The position numbers were made by a program, and so were the translations under genes. A stretch of DNA of 64,000 nt, from NCBI RefSeq assembly GCF_040096455.1, contig NZ_JBBMER010000003.1, forward strand, positions 310,001 through 374,000. The letters are read 5' to 3'. The DNA comes from Lachnospira rogosae (lineage in GTDB: Bacteria > Bacillota > Clostridia > Lachnospirales > Lachnospiraceae). Positions within the stretch are counted from its first letter, which is position 1. Each line of letters begins with the position of its first letter. The notes beneath the pieces are model-generated. The model did no database searches and was not told where the DNA came from. It saw only the letters and a list, made by a program, of their open reading frames with translations. Shown one piece after another: positions 25,808 to 34,063 of this stretch.

Positions 25808-26869
25808 ATGATATCAATCACCTTATGTATGATAGTAAAAAATGAACAGTCAATATTAGAACGCTGTCTTATTTCATACGCAGGAACTTATGATGAATTA
25901 ATAATAGTGGACACTGGTTCGACTGATTCGACCAAAGATATAGCACATAAATACACAGATAAAGTATATGATTATAAATGGTGTGACGATTTTGCCGCTG
26001 CCAGAAATTACGCATTTTCATTAGCTTCCTGCGATTATATATTCAGTGCAGATGCAGATGAGATATTAGATGAACGCAATAATCAGGCATTAAAAGACCT
26101 GAAATCAATGCTTCTTCCAGAGATAGATATAGTACAGATGTATTATGTTAATGATAATGACTATAACTCTGTGTACAATGTACACAGAGAATTAAGGCCA
26201 AAGCTTTTTAAGAGGTTAAGGCCTTTCGTATGGACATCACCAATTCATGAAACAGTAAGGCTTACACCTGTGGTATATGACAGTGATATAGAGATACTGC
26301 ACAGACCAGTATCAGACCACAGCAGGAGGGATTTCTCTACATATATTAAAGCATTTGCCAGGGGAACACAGTTGGAGGACTATGTTATAACTATGTTATG
26401 CAAGGAGCTTTATATTTCTGGTTCAGATAAAGATTTTATGGATTTTAAAGATATATTTGCCGATATTCTTATTAATGAGAACAGAAGTGACGACATTCGA
26501 CAGGAAGTGAACTGCGTACTTGTTAAAATATACCGCATAGCAGGTGATATGGGAGAATTCTTTAAGCTTGCTTTAAGGTGTGTTGCTGATAATCCAAGCT
26601 CAGAGATATGTTATGAACTTGGTAATTATTATTATGATATAAATGACTATGCAGAAGCGGCAATGTGGTATTATAATGCAATATATGAAACTTCAAGCAT
26701 GTTAGATATTACAAGCGGAGGTAATAAGCCTTTGTATGCTCTTAGCAGATGTTATGACAAGCTTTCAGAAACATCAGAAGATATAGAACAGATAGCACAG
26801 TTCAGACAGATGGCGGAAGATTATAAGTATCAGGCAGAGCAATGGAAGCTTCCTGATGAGATAGTTTAA
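25808..26869 (+). CDS. Family 2 glycosyltransferase with helical repeat tail
   Basis: The 353-residue protein begins ITLCMIVKNEQSILERCL and has IVDTGSTDSTKDIA and the DxD-like SADADEIL, the GT-A fold landmarks of family 2 glycosyltransferases. The C-terminal half (about 190-350) is helical and TPR-like (ICYELGNYYYDINDYAEAAMWYYNAI). This layout occurs in SunS-like and other small glycosyltransferases that modify proteins or peptides. No precursor peptide was seen nearby. The following gene starts 14 bases after its stop, so they are probably co-transcribed. Confidence 0.8.
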   Translation: MISITLCMIVKNEQSILERCLISYAGTYDELIIVDTGSTDSTKDIAHKYTDKVYDYKWCDDFAAARNYAFSLASCDYIFSADADEILDERNNQALKDLKSMLLPEIDIVQMYYVNDNDYNSVYNVHRELRPKLFKRLRPFVWTSPIHETVRLTPVVYDSDIEILHRPVSDHSRRDFSTYIKAFARGTQLEDYVITMLCKELYISGSDKDFMDFKDIFADILINENRSDDIRQEVNCVLVKIYRIAGDMGEFFKLALRCVADNPSSEICYELGNYYYDINDYAEAAMWYYNAIYETSSMLDITSGGNKPLYALSRCYDKLSETSEDIEQIAQFRQMAEDYKYQAEQWKLPDEIV

Positions 26870-26883
26870 GAATGGAGATAAAG

Positions 26884-28038
26884 ATGCACAACGAAAAGGA
26901 TAATAATTCAAAAGGCACAGCAAATACAAGAACTAAGCTGTCCCCAATTGCAATTGTACTTATTGTAATAGCTGTAATTGCTCTTTTTTCAGTTATTATA
27001 GCAGGAGCTGTAAGTTCTAATAATAAGAAAAGTGGGGATAATACTGTTGGAATGACATTGACAGAGAAGAATTTGAAACCACAGAATAATTCATCTAACA
27101 ACAGTGTAGCTGACAGGTCACTTACTAAGGTTGAGATATTAATGGATGATACAGCTGTTGTTGTCGGCACAACATTTAAAGCAGCTGCAGTTGTAGAGCC
27201 GGAGAATACTGATAAGGCACTTGTGTGGTCAAGCAGTAATGAGGATATTATGAAGGTTGATTCAGATGGTGTTGTAACTGTTAATAATGTAGGTGTTGCG
27301 GCACTTACAGCGACAGTAGGAGATGTGTCAGATGCCGTAGCTATTGAGGGAATAAAGAGTGTATCAGCAGGTTCAGCCAATGGATATGTTGTATACACAG
27401 GTAATGGAAGCATTACGGGTTCTAATTCATCTAACAGCAGCTCATCAGGGACTTCTAATAGTGGCACATCAGGCAGAACGGGCTACTCATATAACAGTGA
27501 GGCAGGAAGCTATGATGATGGTAACAGCAGTGGTACAGATAATGGTAGTTCTGACGGAGGCTATATTGCAGATGATTCATCTAATAATTCAGATGGGTCT
27601 TATAACAATAATTCAGGCAATACCTCTAACAATTCAGGCTCTAATTCATCGAATACCAATAGCACTAACACAGGAAGCAGCAGTTCATCAACTGGAAACA
27701 GTGACGGAATGAAGAGTACAGATCTGCCAGACATACTTGGTAATCAGGGATTTACAAGAGAATATTCTAATGTATACATATATACAGAAAATGATACTTA
27801 TTATGGAGAAATAATAATACAGCCAGAAGTTTCTATTATATATATCAAGCAGAGAAGCGGTGGTTTTGACAGCAAGATTAATAGTGTATTAAGTGAGCTT
27901 CTCCCATCAGAATATAGTCAGGTATGGAGCAATTATCTTTCTGCTTCAAGTGACAGAACATTTACTGCTGAGGGAAGAAAAGTAAGAATTGTAACAGCAG
28001 TAGGCGGAGGACATTCGCAAATTGTAATATACAATTAA
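26884..28038 (+). CDS. Membrane-anchored Big_2-domain protein with Ser/Asn/Gly linker
   Basis: The 384-residue protein has a short basic cytoplasmic head, one membrane helix (about 22-44), an Ig-like Big_2 domain (about 75-155; VEILMDDTAVVVGTTFKA, LVWSSSNEDIMKVDSDGVVTV), a long Ser/Asn/Gly/Thr-rich linker (about 175-280) and a C-terminal globular part (about 285-384) with no recognised motif. The C-terminal part faces outside the cell and the linker probably spans the wall. The start with GGAG 6 bases upstream is ATG 26884; ATG 26872 is possible. The function is unknown. Confidence 0.7.
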   Translation: MHNEKDNNSKGTANTRTKLSPIAIVLIVIAVIALFSVIIAGAVSSNNKKSGDNTVGMTLTEKNLKPQNNSSNNSVADRSLTKVEILMDDTAVVVGTTFKAAAVVEPENTDKALVWSSSNEDIMKVDSDGVVTVNNVGVAALTATVGDVSDAVAIEGIKSVSAGSANGYVVYTGNGSITGSNSSNSSSSGTSNSGTSGRTGYSYNSEAGSYDDGNSSGTDNGSSDGGYIADDSSNNSDGSYNNNSGNTSNNSGSNSSNTNSTNTGSSSSSTGNSDGMKSTDLPDILGNQGFTREYSNVYIYTENDTYYGEIIIQPEVSIIYIKQRSGGFDSKINSVLSELLPSEYSQVWSNYLSASSDRTFTAEGRKVRIVTAVGGGHSQIVIYN

Positions 28039-28042
28039 TGTC

Positions 28043-28091
28043 AAATATGCTATATTTAATAAAATGCTGTTATATAACCAATAGCATATTT
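28043..28091. other. Inverted repeat between operons
   Basis: AAATATGCTAT at 28043-28053 and ATAGCATATTT at 28081-28091 are perfect 11-base inverted arms around 27 bases. No T-run follows beyond the arm, so it could be a weak terminator or a protein site. Confidence 0.4.
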
Positions 28092-28117
28092 ATGAAATGA
28101 ATAATGAGGTGAAAGTT

Positions 28118-28519
28118 GTGCTTAATGAGAATAAAGTTAAGATGATGACTAAGATGGCTATATATGAAAAGAACGAGGGCAGGAAAATGCTTCGTACAGC
28201 GAAATATTTCAAAGGTGATTTCATTGCTTTCGGTATTTTAAAGACATTAATAACTACAACATTTGCATTTATGATAGTTGCAATTATGTATGTATTATGC
28301 AATGCAGAGGGACTTGTTGAGAATATTAATTCAATGGACTATCTTGCATTTGGCAGGAGAGTGGCAATATACTATATAGGAATGTTAGTTATATTTACAG
28401 TAATAGCAGCTGTTGTATATAATGTCCAGTATGAACGTTCAAGAAAAGGTCTTAAGAAATATTTTTCAAGACTTAATAAGCTTGAAAGATTTTATAACAG
28501 CCAGAAGAAAAGAAAGTAA
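28118..28519 (+). CDS. Conserved small membrane protein upstream of cdaA
   Basis: The protein of about 133 residues has a charged N-terminal segment (NENKVKMMTKMAIYEKNEG), two membrane helices (about 45-65 and 85-107) and a basic C-terminal tail (RSRKGLKKYFSRLNKLERFY). GTG 28118 is favoured because GAGGTG lies 6 bases upstream; ATG 28097 gives 7 more residues but has no clear ribosome site. It starts a run of membrane genes leading into cdaA. No function is recognised. Confidence 0.65.
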   Translation: MLNENKVKMMTKMAIYEKNEGRKMLRTAKYFKGDFIAFGILKTLITTTFAFMIVAIMYVLCNAEGLVENINSMDYLAFGRRVAIYYIGMLVIFTVIAAVVYNVQYERSRKGLKKYFSRLNKLERFYNSQKKRK

Positions 28520-28533
28520 ATATGGAGGATATA

Positions 28534-29556
28534 ATGGCGGTTTTATTAGAACTCAAAGAGAATTTTAAAAGATTTTACAACAAATATGATATATATATTG
28601 TACCGGTGGCTAAGTTTATAGCAGCATTGGTTTCATTTCTTATGCTTAATGCCTCTATCGGCTATATGGATAAGCTTAATAGTCCTATAATAGCAGTATT
28701 AGTATCGGTTATATGTGCATTTCTGCCTAATGGCTTTACAATAGTAATGCTTTCGATATTTATGATTGCACACTTGTATGCAATATCAGTAGAATTTGCA
28801 CTTATTGCATTGTGCGTAGTGCTTCTTATGTATCTGTTATATTTCAGATTTACACCAAAGCTTGGATATCTGCTAATATTAACAGTAATTATGTGTGGTT
28901 TTAAGATACCTTATGTTATACCGGTTGCTGTAGGTTTATGCTCATCATTTCTTGCGGCAATACCTGTAAGCTTTGGTGTAATAATTTATTATATAATTAA
29001 TACAGCCAGTGCTTACGAAGCAGCAGTTACTAACAAATCTTTAACAGAGAGTATGTTACAGGTTTCTTATTTAATAGAAAGTCTTGTTAAGGACAAGCAG
29101 ATGATAGTGTTAATTGCAGCACTTGCAGTTACAGTAATTGTTGTATACATAATAAGAAGACTTAAGATTGACTATGCATGGGGTTACGCTATAGGAATAG
29201 GAAGTGTATTACAGTTCATAATTCTTGTTGTATGCGAGATTGTATTTAAGACTGAATTTAATATAGTTCTTATTGTAATCGGAGTTATATTAGGTGCACT
29301 TGCAGGTTATATCTGTAATGTTATGTTCTTTGCAGTTGATTTCAGAAGAACAGAGTATGTACAGTATGAAGATGACGAATACTATTATTATGTAAAGGCT
29401 GTGCCTAAGATTAATGTAGCAGGTGAGGATGTAAAGGTTAAGCAGATTAATGCAAGAAAGACCAGAAAAGCCTCAGATATAAGTGATGTAAGACAGGCTA
29501 AATCAACAACTGCTGCCACAGAAGAAGACGAAGATATGATATTTTTTGATAAATAA
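28534..29556 (+). CDS. Conserved polytopic membrane protein upstream of cdaA
   Basis: The 340-residue protein has about eight membrane helices between residues 20 and 275 and an acidic/tyrosine-rich cytoplasmic tail (YVQYEDDEYYYYVKAVPKINV, then basic and acidic stretches to the end). GGAGG is 5 bases before ATG 28534. It lies 41 bases before cdaA and probably shares its operon. It has no family that I recognise; a link to c-di-AMP or envelope work is inferred from position only. Confidence 0.7.
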   Translation: MAVLLELKENFKRFYNKYDIYIVPVAKFIAALVSFLMLNASIGYMDKLNSPIIAVLVSVICAFLPNGFTIVMLSIFMIAHLYAISVEFALIALCVVLLMYLLYFRFTPKLGYLLILTVIMCGFKIPYVIPVAVGLCSSFLAAIPVSFGVIIYYIINTASAYEAAVTNKSLTESMLQVSYLIESLVKDKQMIVLIAALAVTVIVVYIIRRLKIDYAWGYAIGIGSVLQFIILVVCEIVFKTEFNIVLIVIGVILGALAGYICNVMFFAVDFRRTEYVQYEDDEYYYYVKAVPKINVAGEDVKVKQINARKTRKASDISDVRQAKSTTAATEEDEDMIFFDK

Positions 29557-29597
29557 TAGTATATTTATCATATAGAAATTAAAAGGGTGGTGAGAAT

Positions 29598-30476
29598 GTG
29601 ACTACATCAGGTAATCTGTTGCAGAATTATTTTTCAAGATTATATATACCAAGGATTACATGGACAGATATTATAGAGATAATTATTATTGCGGTTGTTC
29701 TTTATAATATTCTGTTATGGATAATGAATACTAAAGCGTGGGCTTTGCTTAAAGGAATTATAGTAGTAGGTTTATTCGCGGTAGTTGCATATCTGCTTAA
29801 CTTAAAGACTATATTGTGGATAGCAGGAAAGACGATAAGTGTTGGAATTATAGCCCTTGTTATTATATTCCAGCCTGAATTAAGAAGGGCGTTAGAGCAG
29901 TTAGGAAGAAAGAAATTTGTTCTTAATTTCCTGAATTTTGGTGATAACAGCAATAAAGATGAGCGTTTTAGTGTTAAGACGGCAGACGAAATTGTTGATG
30001 CGTGCTACAGGATGGGAGCGGTAAGGACAGGTGCATTGATAGTTATAGAACAGGATATGCTTCTGGAAGAGTATATAAAGACAGGAATACCTGTAGATGG
30101 TATTGTCACAAGCCAGCTTCTTATTAATATATTTGAGCATAATACACCGCTTCACGATGGTGCAGTTATAGTTAGGGGTAACAGGGTTGTTGCAGCTACC
30201 TGTTATCTTCCACTTACAGATAATGTTAATCTTAGCAAGGCTTTAGGAACAAGACACCGTGCCGGAGTCGGAATAAGCGAAGCTACAGACAGTATGACAA
30301 TTATTGTATCAGAGGAAACGGGTAAGGTTTCCGTAGCTTTTGGTGGTGAATTAATACACGATATTGATGCAGATTCTTTAAAGAATAAACTGGAATATAT
30401 CCGTAGAAAGAATATAGATGTTAAGTCTTTCAGGATATGGAGAGGCAGGTTGAAGCATGAAAGAGAAGATATTTAA
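29598..30476 (+). CDS. cdaA: Membrane diadenylate cyclase CdaA
   Basis: The 292-residue enzyme makes c-di-AMP from two ATP. Three membrane helices (about 20-100) precede the DAC domain, which has the catalytic LHDGAVIVRGNRV (DGA near 187) and GTRHRAGVGISE (RHR near 220). The start is GTG 29598; an ATG two bases before it meets a stop at once. It overlaps cdaR by 20 bases, as is usual for this pair. c-di-AMP controls potassium, osmotic balance and cell-wall synthesis in Firmicutes. Confidence 0.95.
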   Translation: MTTSGNLLQNYFSRLYIPRITWTDIIEIIIIAVVLYNILLWIMNTKAWALLKGIIVVGLFAVVAYLLNLKTILWIAGKTISVGIIALVIIFQPELRRALEQLGRKKFVLNFLNFGDNSNKDERFSVKTADEIVDACYRMGAVRTGALIVIEQDMLLEEYIKTGIPVDGIVTSQLLINIFEHNTPLHDGAVIVRGNRVVAATCYLPLTDNVNLSKALGTRHRAGVGISEATDSMTIIVSEETGKVSVAFGGELIHDIDADSLKNKLEYIRRKNIDVKSFRIWRGRLKHEREDI

Positions 30477-31746
30477 GAATTTCAGCCTGAAGTTATTATC
30501 CGCTGTATTTGCAGTTGTTCTATGGACAGTTATTGTTAATATATATGACCCTAACACGAGTTATACATTCAGTAATATAACTGTACAGCTTATTAATACA
30601 CAGAGCCTTACAGACAAAGATTACAGTTATGAAGTTGTTGATGGCGGCAAGATTTCAGTTACAGTAAGCGGTCCAAAGAGTGTCGTAACAGACCTTAAGA
30701 CAAGTGATATAAGTGCAACCGCAGATTTGAGTAAGGTTACTGCATTTACAGATTATGTAGATATACAGGTTCAGGTAATTAAAGATGGACAGGTTCTTAA
30801 TAATGTAGAGGCTGTTCCAAGAACATCAGCACTTAAGCTAAGCATAGAGAACAGGGATACCAAGACTTTGTCATTAGATGTTAACACGACAGGTTCTACA
30901 GCTTCAGGATATACGGTTGCTTCGACAAGTTCATCACCAACATATATCAAAGTTACAGGTCCTACATCTTTACTTGAGAGTGTAGCAGCATTATCAGTAA
31001 ATGTAGATGTATCAGGTGCTAAGGAAGATATAAGCACAAGTGCAGATGTTAAGATGTTAGATGAAGATGGTAATGAAATAGTAAATGATGCACTTGAACT
31101 GTCATGTACTAAAGCAGATATCAATGTTGATATAGCAAGAATGAAGACGGTGTCAATAACAGCAAAGACAGGTGGAACGCCGTCAGACGGATATATTATA
31201 ACAGATACAATATTAAGCCAGGCATCTGCGGTTATAACAGGTTCAGATGATTTGCTGGGTAAAGTAGATACAATAACAATTCCATCGCAGAATATTAATG
31301 CTGATGGATTGAGTGCTGATAAGACATATACTTTCAGATTATCAGATTATGTTCCATCAGGAATTAAATTTGTATCTGACAGCAGTCTTACTGTTACAGT
31401 TAAGATAGCACAGAAGGCTACAAAGCAGATAAGTCTTTCAGCTTCAGAGATAACACTTAATAATATACAGACAGGGTTTAATGCACAGGTAATGCAGGGT
31501 ATTACATTTACTGTAACAGGTAATGATAATGTGTTATCGGCTGTCAGTGCATCAGATGTAAAGGCAGGCATTGACCTTAAGAATCTTGGGGCAGGAACTC
31601 ATAATGTCACAGTGGCGTTATCACTGCCTGATGGAATAACTGTAGTAGGTAATGTTACTGTTAATGTTACAATAACGGCAATACAGCAGGAAACAACTAC
31701 AGAGAGTACCAAAGCGACAGAAAGCACTACATCGGCGACAAGGTAA
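30457..31746 (+). CDS. cdaR: CdaA regulatory protein CdaR (YbbR-domain)
   Basis: The 429-residue protein has an N-terminal membrane helix (about 9-28, LKLLSAVFAVVLWTVIVN) and extracellular YbbR repeats, about four, each with a pattern like VTVSGPKSVV, IKVTGPTSLLESV and AVITGSDDLLGKV. It ends in a Thr-rich tail. CdaR binds CdaA and tunes its activity in studied Firmicutes. Translation is coupled to cdaA. Confidence 0.92.
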   Translation: MKEKIFKNFSLKLLSAVFAVVLWTVIVNIYDPNTSYTFSNITVQLINTQSLTDKDYSYEVVDGGKISVTVSGPKSVVTDLKTSDISATADLSKVTAFTDYVDIQVQVIKDGQVLNNVEAVPRTSALKLSIENRDTKTLSLDVNTTGSTASGYTVASTSSSPTYIKVTGPTSLLESVAALSVNVDVSGAKEDISTSADVKMLDEDGNEIVNDALELSCTKADINVDIARMKTVSITAKTGGTPSDGYIITDTILSQASAVITGSDDLLGKVDTITIPSQNINADGLSADKTYTFRLSDYVPSGIKFVSDSSLTVTVKIAQKATKQISLSASEITLNNIQTGFNAQVMQGITFTVTGNDNVLSAVSASDVKAGIDLKNLGAGTHNVTVALSLPDGITVVGNVTVNVTITAIQQETTTESTKATESTTSATR

Positions 31747-31780
31747 TTTGTTAAGAACTGCCATTTAAGGAGGGATTATA

Positions 31781-32047
31781 ATGGTAAAGGAGAATATAAT
31801 TGTCACAAGCCAGCTTGGAATACATCTTCGTCCAGCGGGTGCTATGTGTGATGCGGCAATTAAATTTGATTCTAATATATCATTTGAATATGCAGAGGGT
31901 AAGACAGCCAATGCAAAGAGTGTAATATCAATACTTGCATCAGGTGTTAAATGTGGAGATGAGATAACTTTAATAGCTGATGGAAGCGATGAAGAAGAAG
32001 CGTTAAAGACAGTATCAGAAAAGTTTAAAGAAGCTCTTAAAGATTGA
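31781..32047 (+). CDS. ptsH: HPr phosphocarrier protein
   Basis: The 88-residue protein has the HPr active site GIHLRPAG with histidine 15, and the regulatory serine at residue 47 in KSVISIL, the target of HPr kinase and the signal for catabolite repression in Firmicutes. Length and fold order match HPr; it could also be a paralogue working beside a main HPr. AAGGAGGG precedes the ATG. It follows cdaR by 34 bases and precedes phosphoglucomutase, and no ptsI is adjacent. Confidence 0.88.
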   Translation: MVKENIIVTSQLGIHLRPAGAMCDAAIKFDSNISFEYAEGKTANAKSVISILASGVKCGDEITLIADGSDEEEALKTVSEKFKEALKD

Positions 32048-32105
32048 TTTAATCTACGGATTGAATTATAATTAAATAAAATGATGTAGCAATACGTGTA
32101 CATCA

Positions 32106-32133
32106 GTCAGGGAAAAATACCATTTTCCCCGAC
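32106..32133 (+). other. Stem-loop in the phosphoglucomutase leader
   Basis: GTC and GGGAAAAAT on the left pair with ATTTTCCCC and GAC on the right, with a short loop. It ends 33 bases before the pgm ATG. A similar hairpin, TCAGGGAGAAAAT with ATTTTTCT, ends about 37 bases before the gene at 45782. Confidence 0.45.
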
Positions 32134-32165
32134 ATTATTAAATAACAAGGAAAGAGGTACAGAGT

Positions 32166-33893
32166 ATGGGTTATATGGAAGTTTATAAGTCTTGGTGTGA
32201 CAATATGTATTTTGATGAAGCAACAAGAGATGAACTTAAGTCGATCGCTAATGATGAGAAGGAGATTGAAGACAGATTTTACAAAGATCTTGAATTCGGA
32301 ACAGGAGGCTTAAGAGGTGTAATTGGCAATGGTACTAATAGAATGAACATTTACACTGTAAGAAAGGCAACACAGGGACTTGCTAACTTTATTATTAAGG
32401 AAGGTGCAGCAGACAGAGGTGTAGCTATTGCATTTGACTCAAGAAGAATGTCACCTGAATTTGCTGATGAAGCAGCACTTTGTCTTAATGCTAACGGAAT
32501 TAAGGCATATATATTCCCTTCACTTCGTCCAACACCAGAATTATCATTTGCATTAAGAGACCTTAACTGCATAGCTGGTATTGTAGTAACAGCAAGCCAC
32601 AACCCACCAGAATACAACGGATATAAGGTGTACTGGGAAGATGGTGCACAGATTACAGCACCTAAGGATTCACAGATTATATCAGAAGTTAAGGCTGTAA
32701 CAGATTACAATACAGTTAAGACTATGGATAAAGATGAAGCTAAGGCTTGCGGTCTTTACAATGTGATCGGATACGATATGGATGACAGATATATGGCCGC
32801 ATTAAAGAAGATGAGTATTAATGGAGATATCATTAAGAAAGTAGCGGATGATATTAAGATTGTATACACACCATTCCATGGTACAGGTAATATTCCAGTA
32901 AGAAGAGTTCTTAAGGAATTAGGCTTTAAGCACGTATATGTTGTTCCAGAACAGGAAAAGCCAGACCCAGATTTTACAACGCTTGAATATCCTAACCCAG
33001 AAGATCCTAAGGCATTCACATTAGCATTAAAGCTTGCTAAGGAAGTTGATGCAGATATCGTTCTTGCAACAGATCCGGATGCTGACAGACTTGGTGTATA
33101 TTCTAAGGATACTAAGACAGGTGAATACCAGTCATTTACAGGTAATATGTCTGCTATGCTTATTGCAGAATATATCCTTTCACAAAGACAGGAAAAGGGA
33201 CTTCTTCATAAGAACGGAGCATTTGTTAAGACAATAGTTTCAACTAATATGGCTGACAGCATTGCTAAGGAATATAACCTTAAGCTTATTGAAGTTCTTA
33301 CAGGCTTTAAGTTCATCGGTGAGCAGATTAAGTTCTTTGAACAGCAGGGTACATATGAATATGAATTTGGTTTTGAGGAAAGCTATGGCTGTCTTGTAGG
33401 AACACACGCAAGAGATAAGGATGCTATCGTTGCAGTTATGGCACTTTGTGAAGCAGCAGCTTACTATAAGAATAAAGGTCTTACTTTATGGGATCAGATG
33501 ATTAACATCTATGAGAAGTATGGCTACTATAAAGAAGGACAGGTTGCTATCACAATGAAGGGTGCTGAGGGTGCTGGAAAGATTGCTAAGATGATGGATG
33601 ACCTTAGAAATAATACACCATCTAAGATTGGTAACTGGACAGTTCTTGAAGCAAGAGATTATAAGAAGGACGAATGTGTCAATATGGTTACAGGCGATAA
33701 GCATAGCACAGGACTTCCTAACTCTAATGTACTTTATTATGATTTATCAGATAATGCATGGTGCTGTGCAAGACCATCTGGTACAGAGCCTAAGATTAAG
33801 TTCTATATGGGCGTTAAGGGCAGCAGCATAGAAGATGCAGCAGCTAAAGAAGAAGCTTTAAAGAAAGCTGTTATGGAGCTTGTTGGGCAGTAA
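32166..33893 (+). CDS. pgcA: Phosphoglucomutase (alpha-D-phosphohexomutase family)
   Basis: The 575-residue enzyme interconverts glucose 1- and 6-phosphate for UDP-glucose and glycogen or wall polymer synthesis. The four family sites are visible: the phosphoserine loop TASHNPPEYNGYKVY, the metal loop DPDADRLGV, the sugar loop EESYGCLVG and the phosphate loop RPSGTEPKIKFY. The length fits PgcA rather than GlmM (about 450). Its codons are the preferred set, suggesting high expression. It sits where glmM normally follows cdaA-cdaR in Firmicutes. Confidence 0.92.
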   Translation: MGYMEVYKSWCDNMYFDEATRDELKSIANDEKEIEDRFYKDLEFGTGGLRGVIGNGTNRMNIYTVRKATQGLANFIIKEGAADRGVAIAFDSRRMSPEFADEAALCLNANGIKAYIFPSLRPTPELSFALRDLNCIAGIVVTASHNPPEYNGYKVYWEDGAQITAPKDSQIISEVKAVTDYNTVKTMDKDEAKACGLYNVIGYDMDDRYMAALKKMSINGDIIKKVADDIKIVYTPFHGTGNIPVRRVLKELGFKHVYVVPEQEKPDPDFTTLEYPNPEDPKAFTLALKLAKEVDADIVLATDPDADRLGVYSKDTKTGEYQSFTGNMSAMLIAEYILSQRQEKGLLHKNGAFVKTIVSTNMADSIAKEYNLKLIEVLTGFKFIGEQIKFFEQQGTYEYEFGFEESYGCLVGTHARDKDAIVAVMALCEAAAYYKNKGLTLWDQMINIYEKYGYYKEGQVAITMKGAEGAGKIAKMMDDLRNNTPSKIGNWTVLEARDYKKDECVNMVTGDKHSTGLPNSNVLYYDLSDNAWCCARPSGTEPKIKFYMGVKGSSIEDAAAKEEALKKAVMELVGQ

Positions 33894-33975
33894 TCAGTAA
33901 GTATTATTTGATGGATATGTTTTACATAGCATAATTATATAAGTTCAGATTTTCTTAACAAGTAATACACAATAT

Positions 33976-34030
33976 GAACACATTTCGTGAATATACTAAC
34001 AGTATCAACAACGAAATGTGTTCATTTTTT
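33976..34030 (+). terminator. Terminator after phosphoglucomutase
   Basis: GAACACATTTCGT at 33976-33988 pairs perfectly over 13 bp with ACGAAATGTGTTC at 34011-34023 and is followed by ATTTTTT. Confidence 0.85.
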
Positions 34031-34063
34031 CGTTGAAATGACATAAGTAAGGAGTGTTTGGAT

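Noticed and set aside
27359..27712. Second plus-strand frame inside the Big_2 protein gene
   Set aside because: Produced by the repetitive Ser/Asn/Gly linker; no ribosome site and composition follows the repeat.
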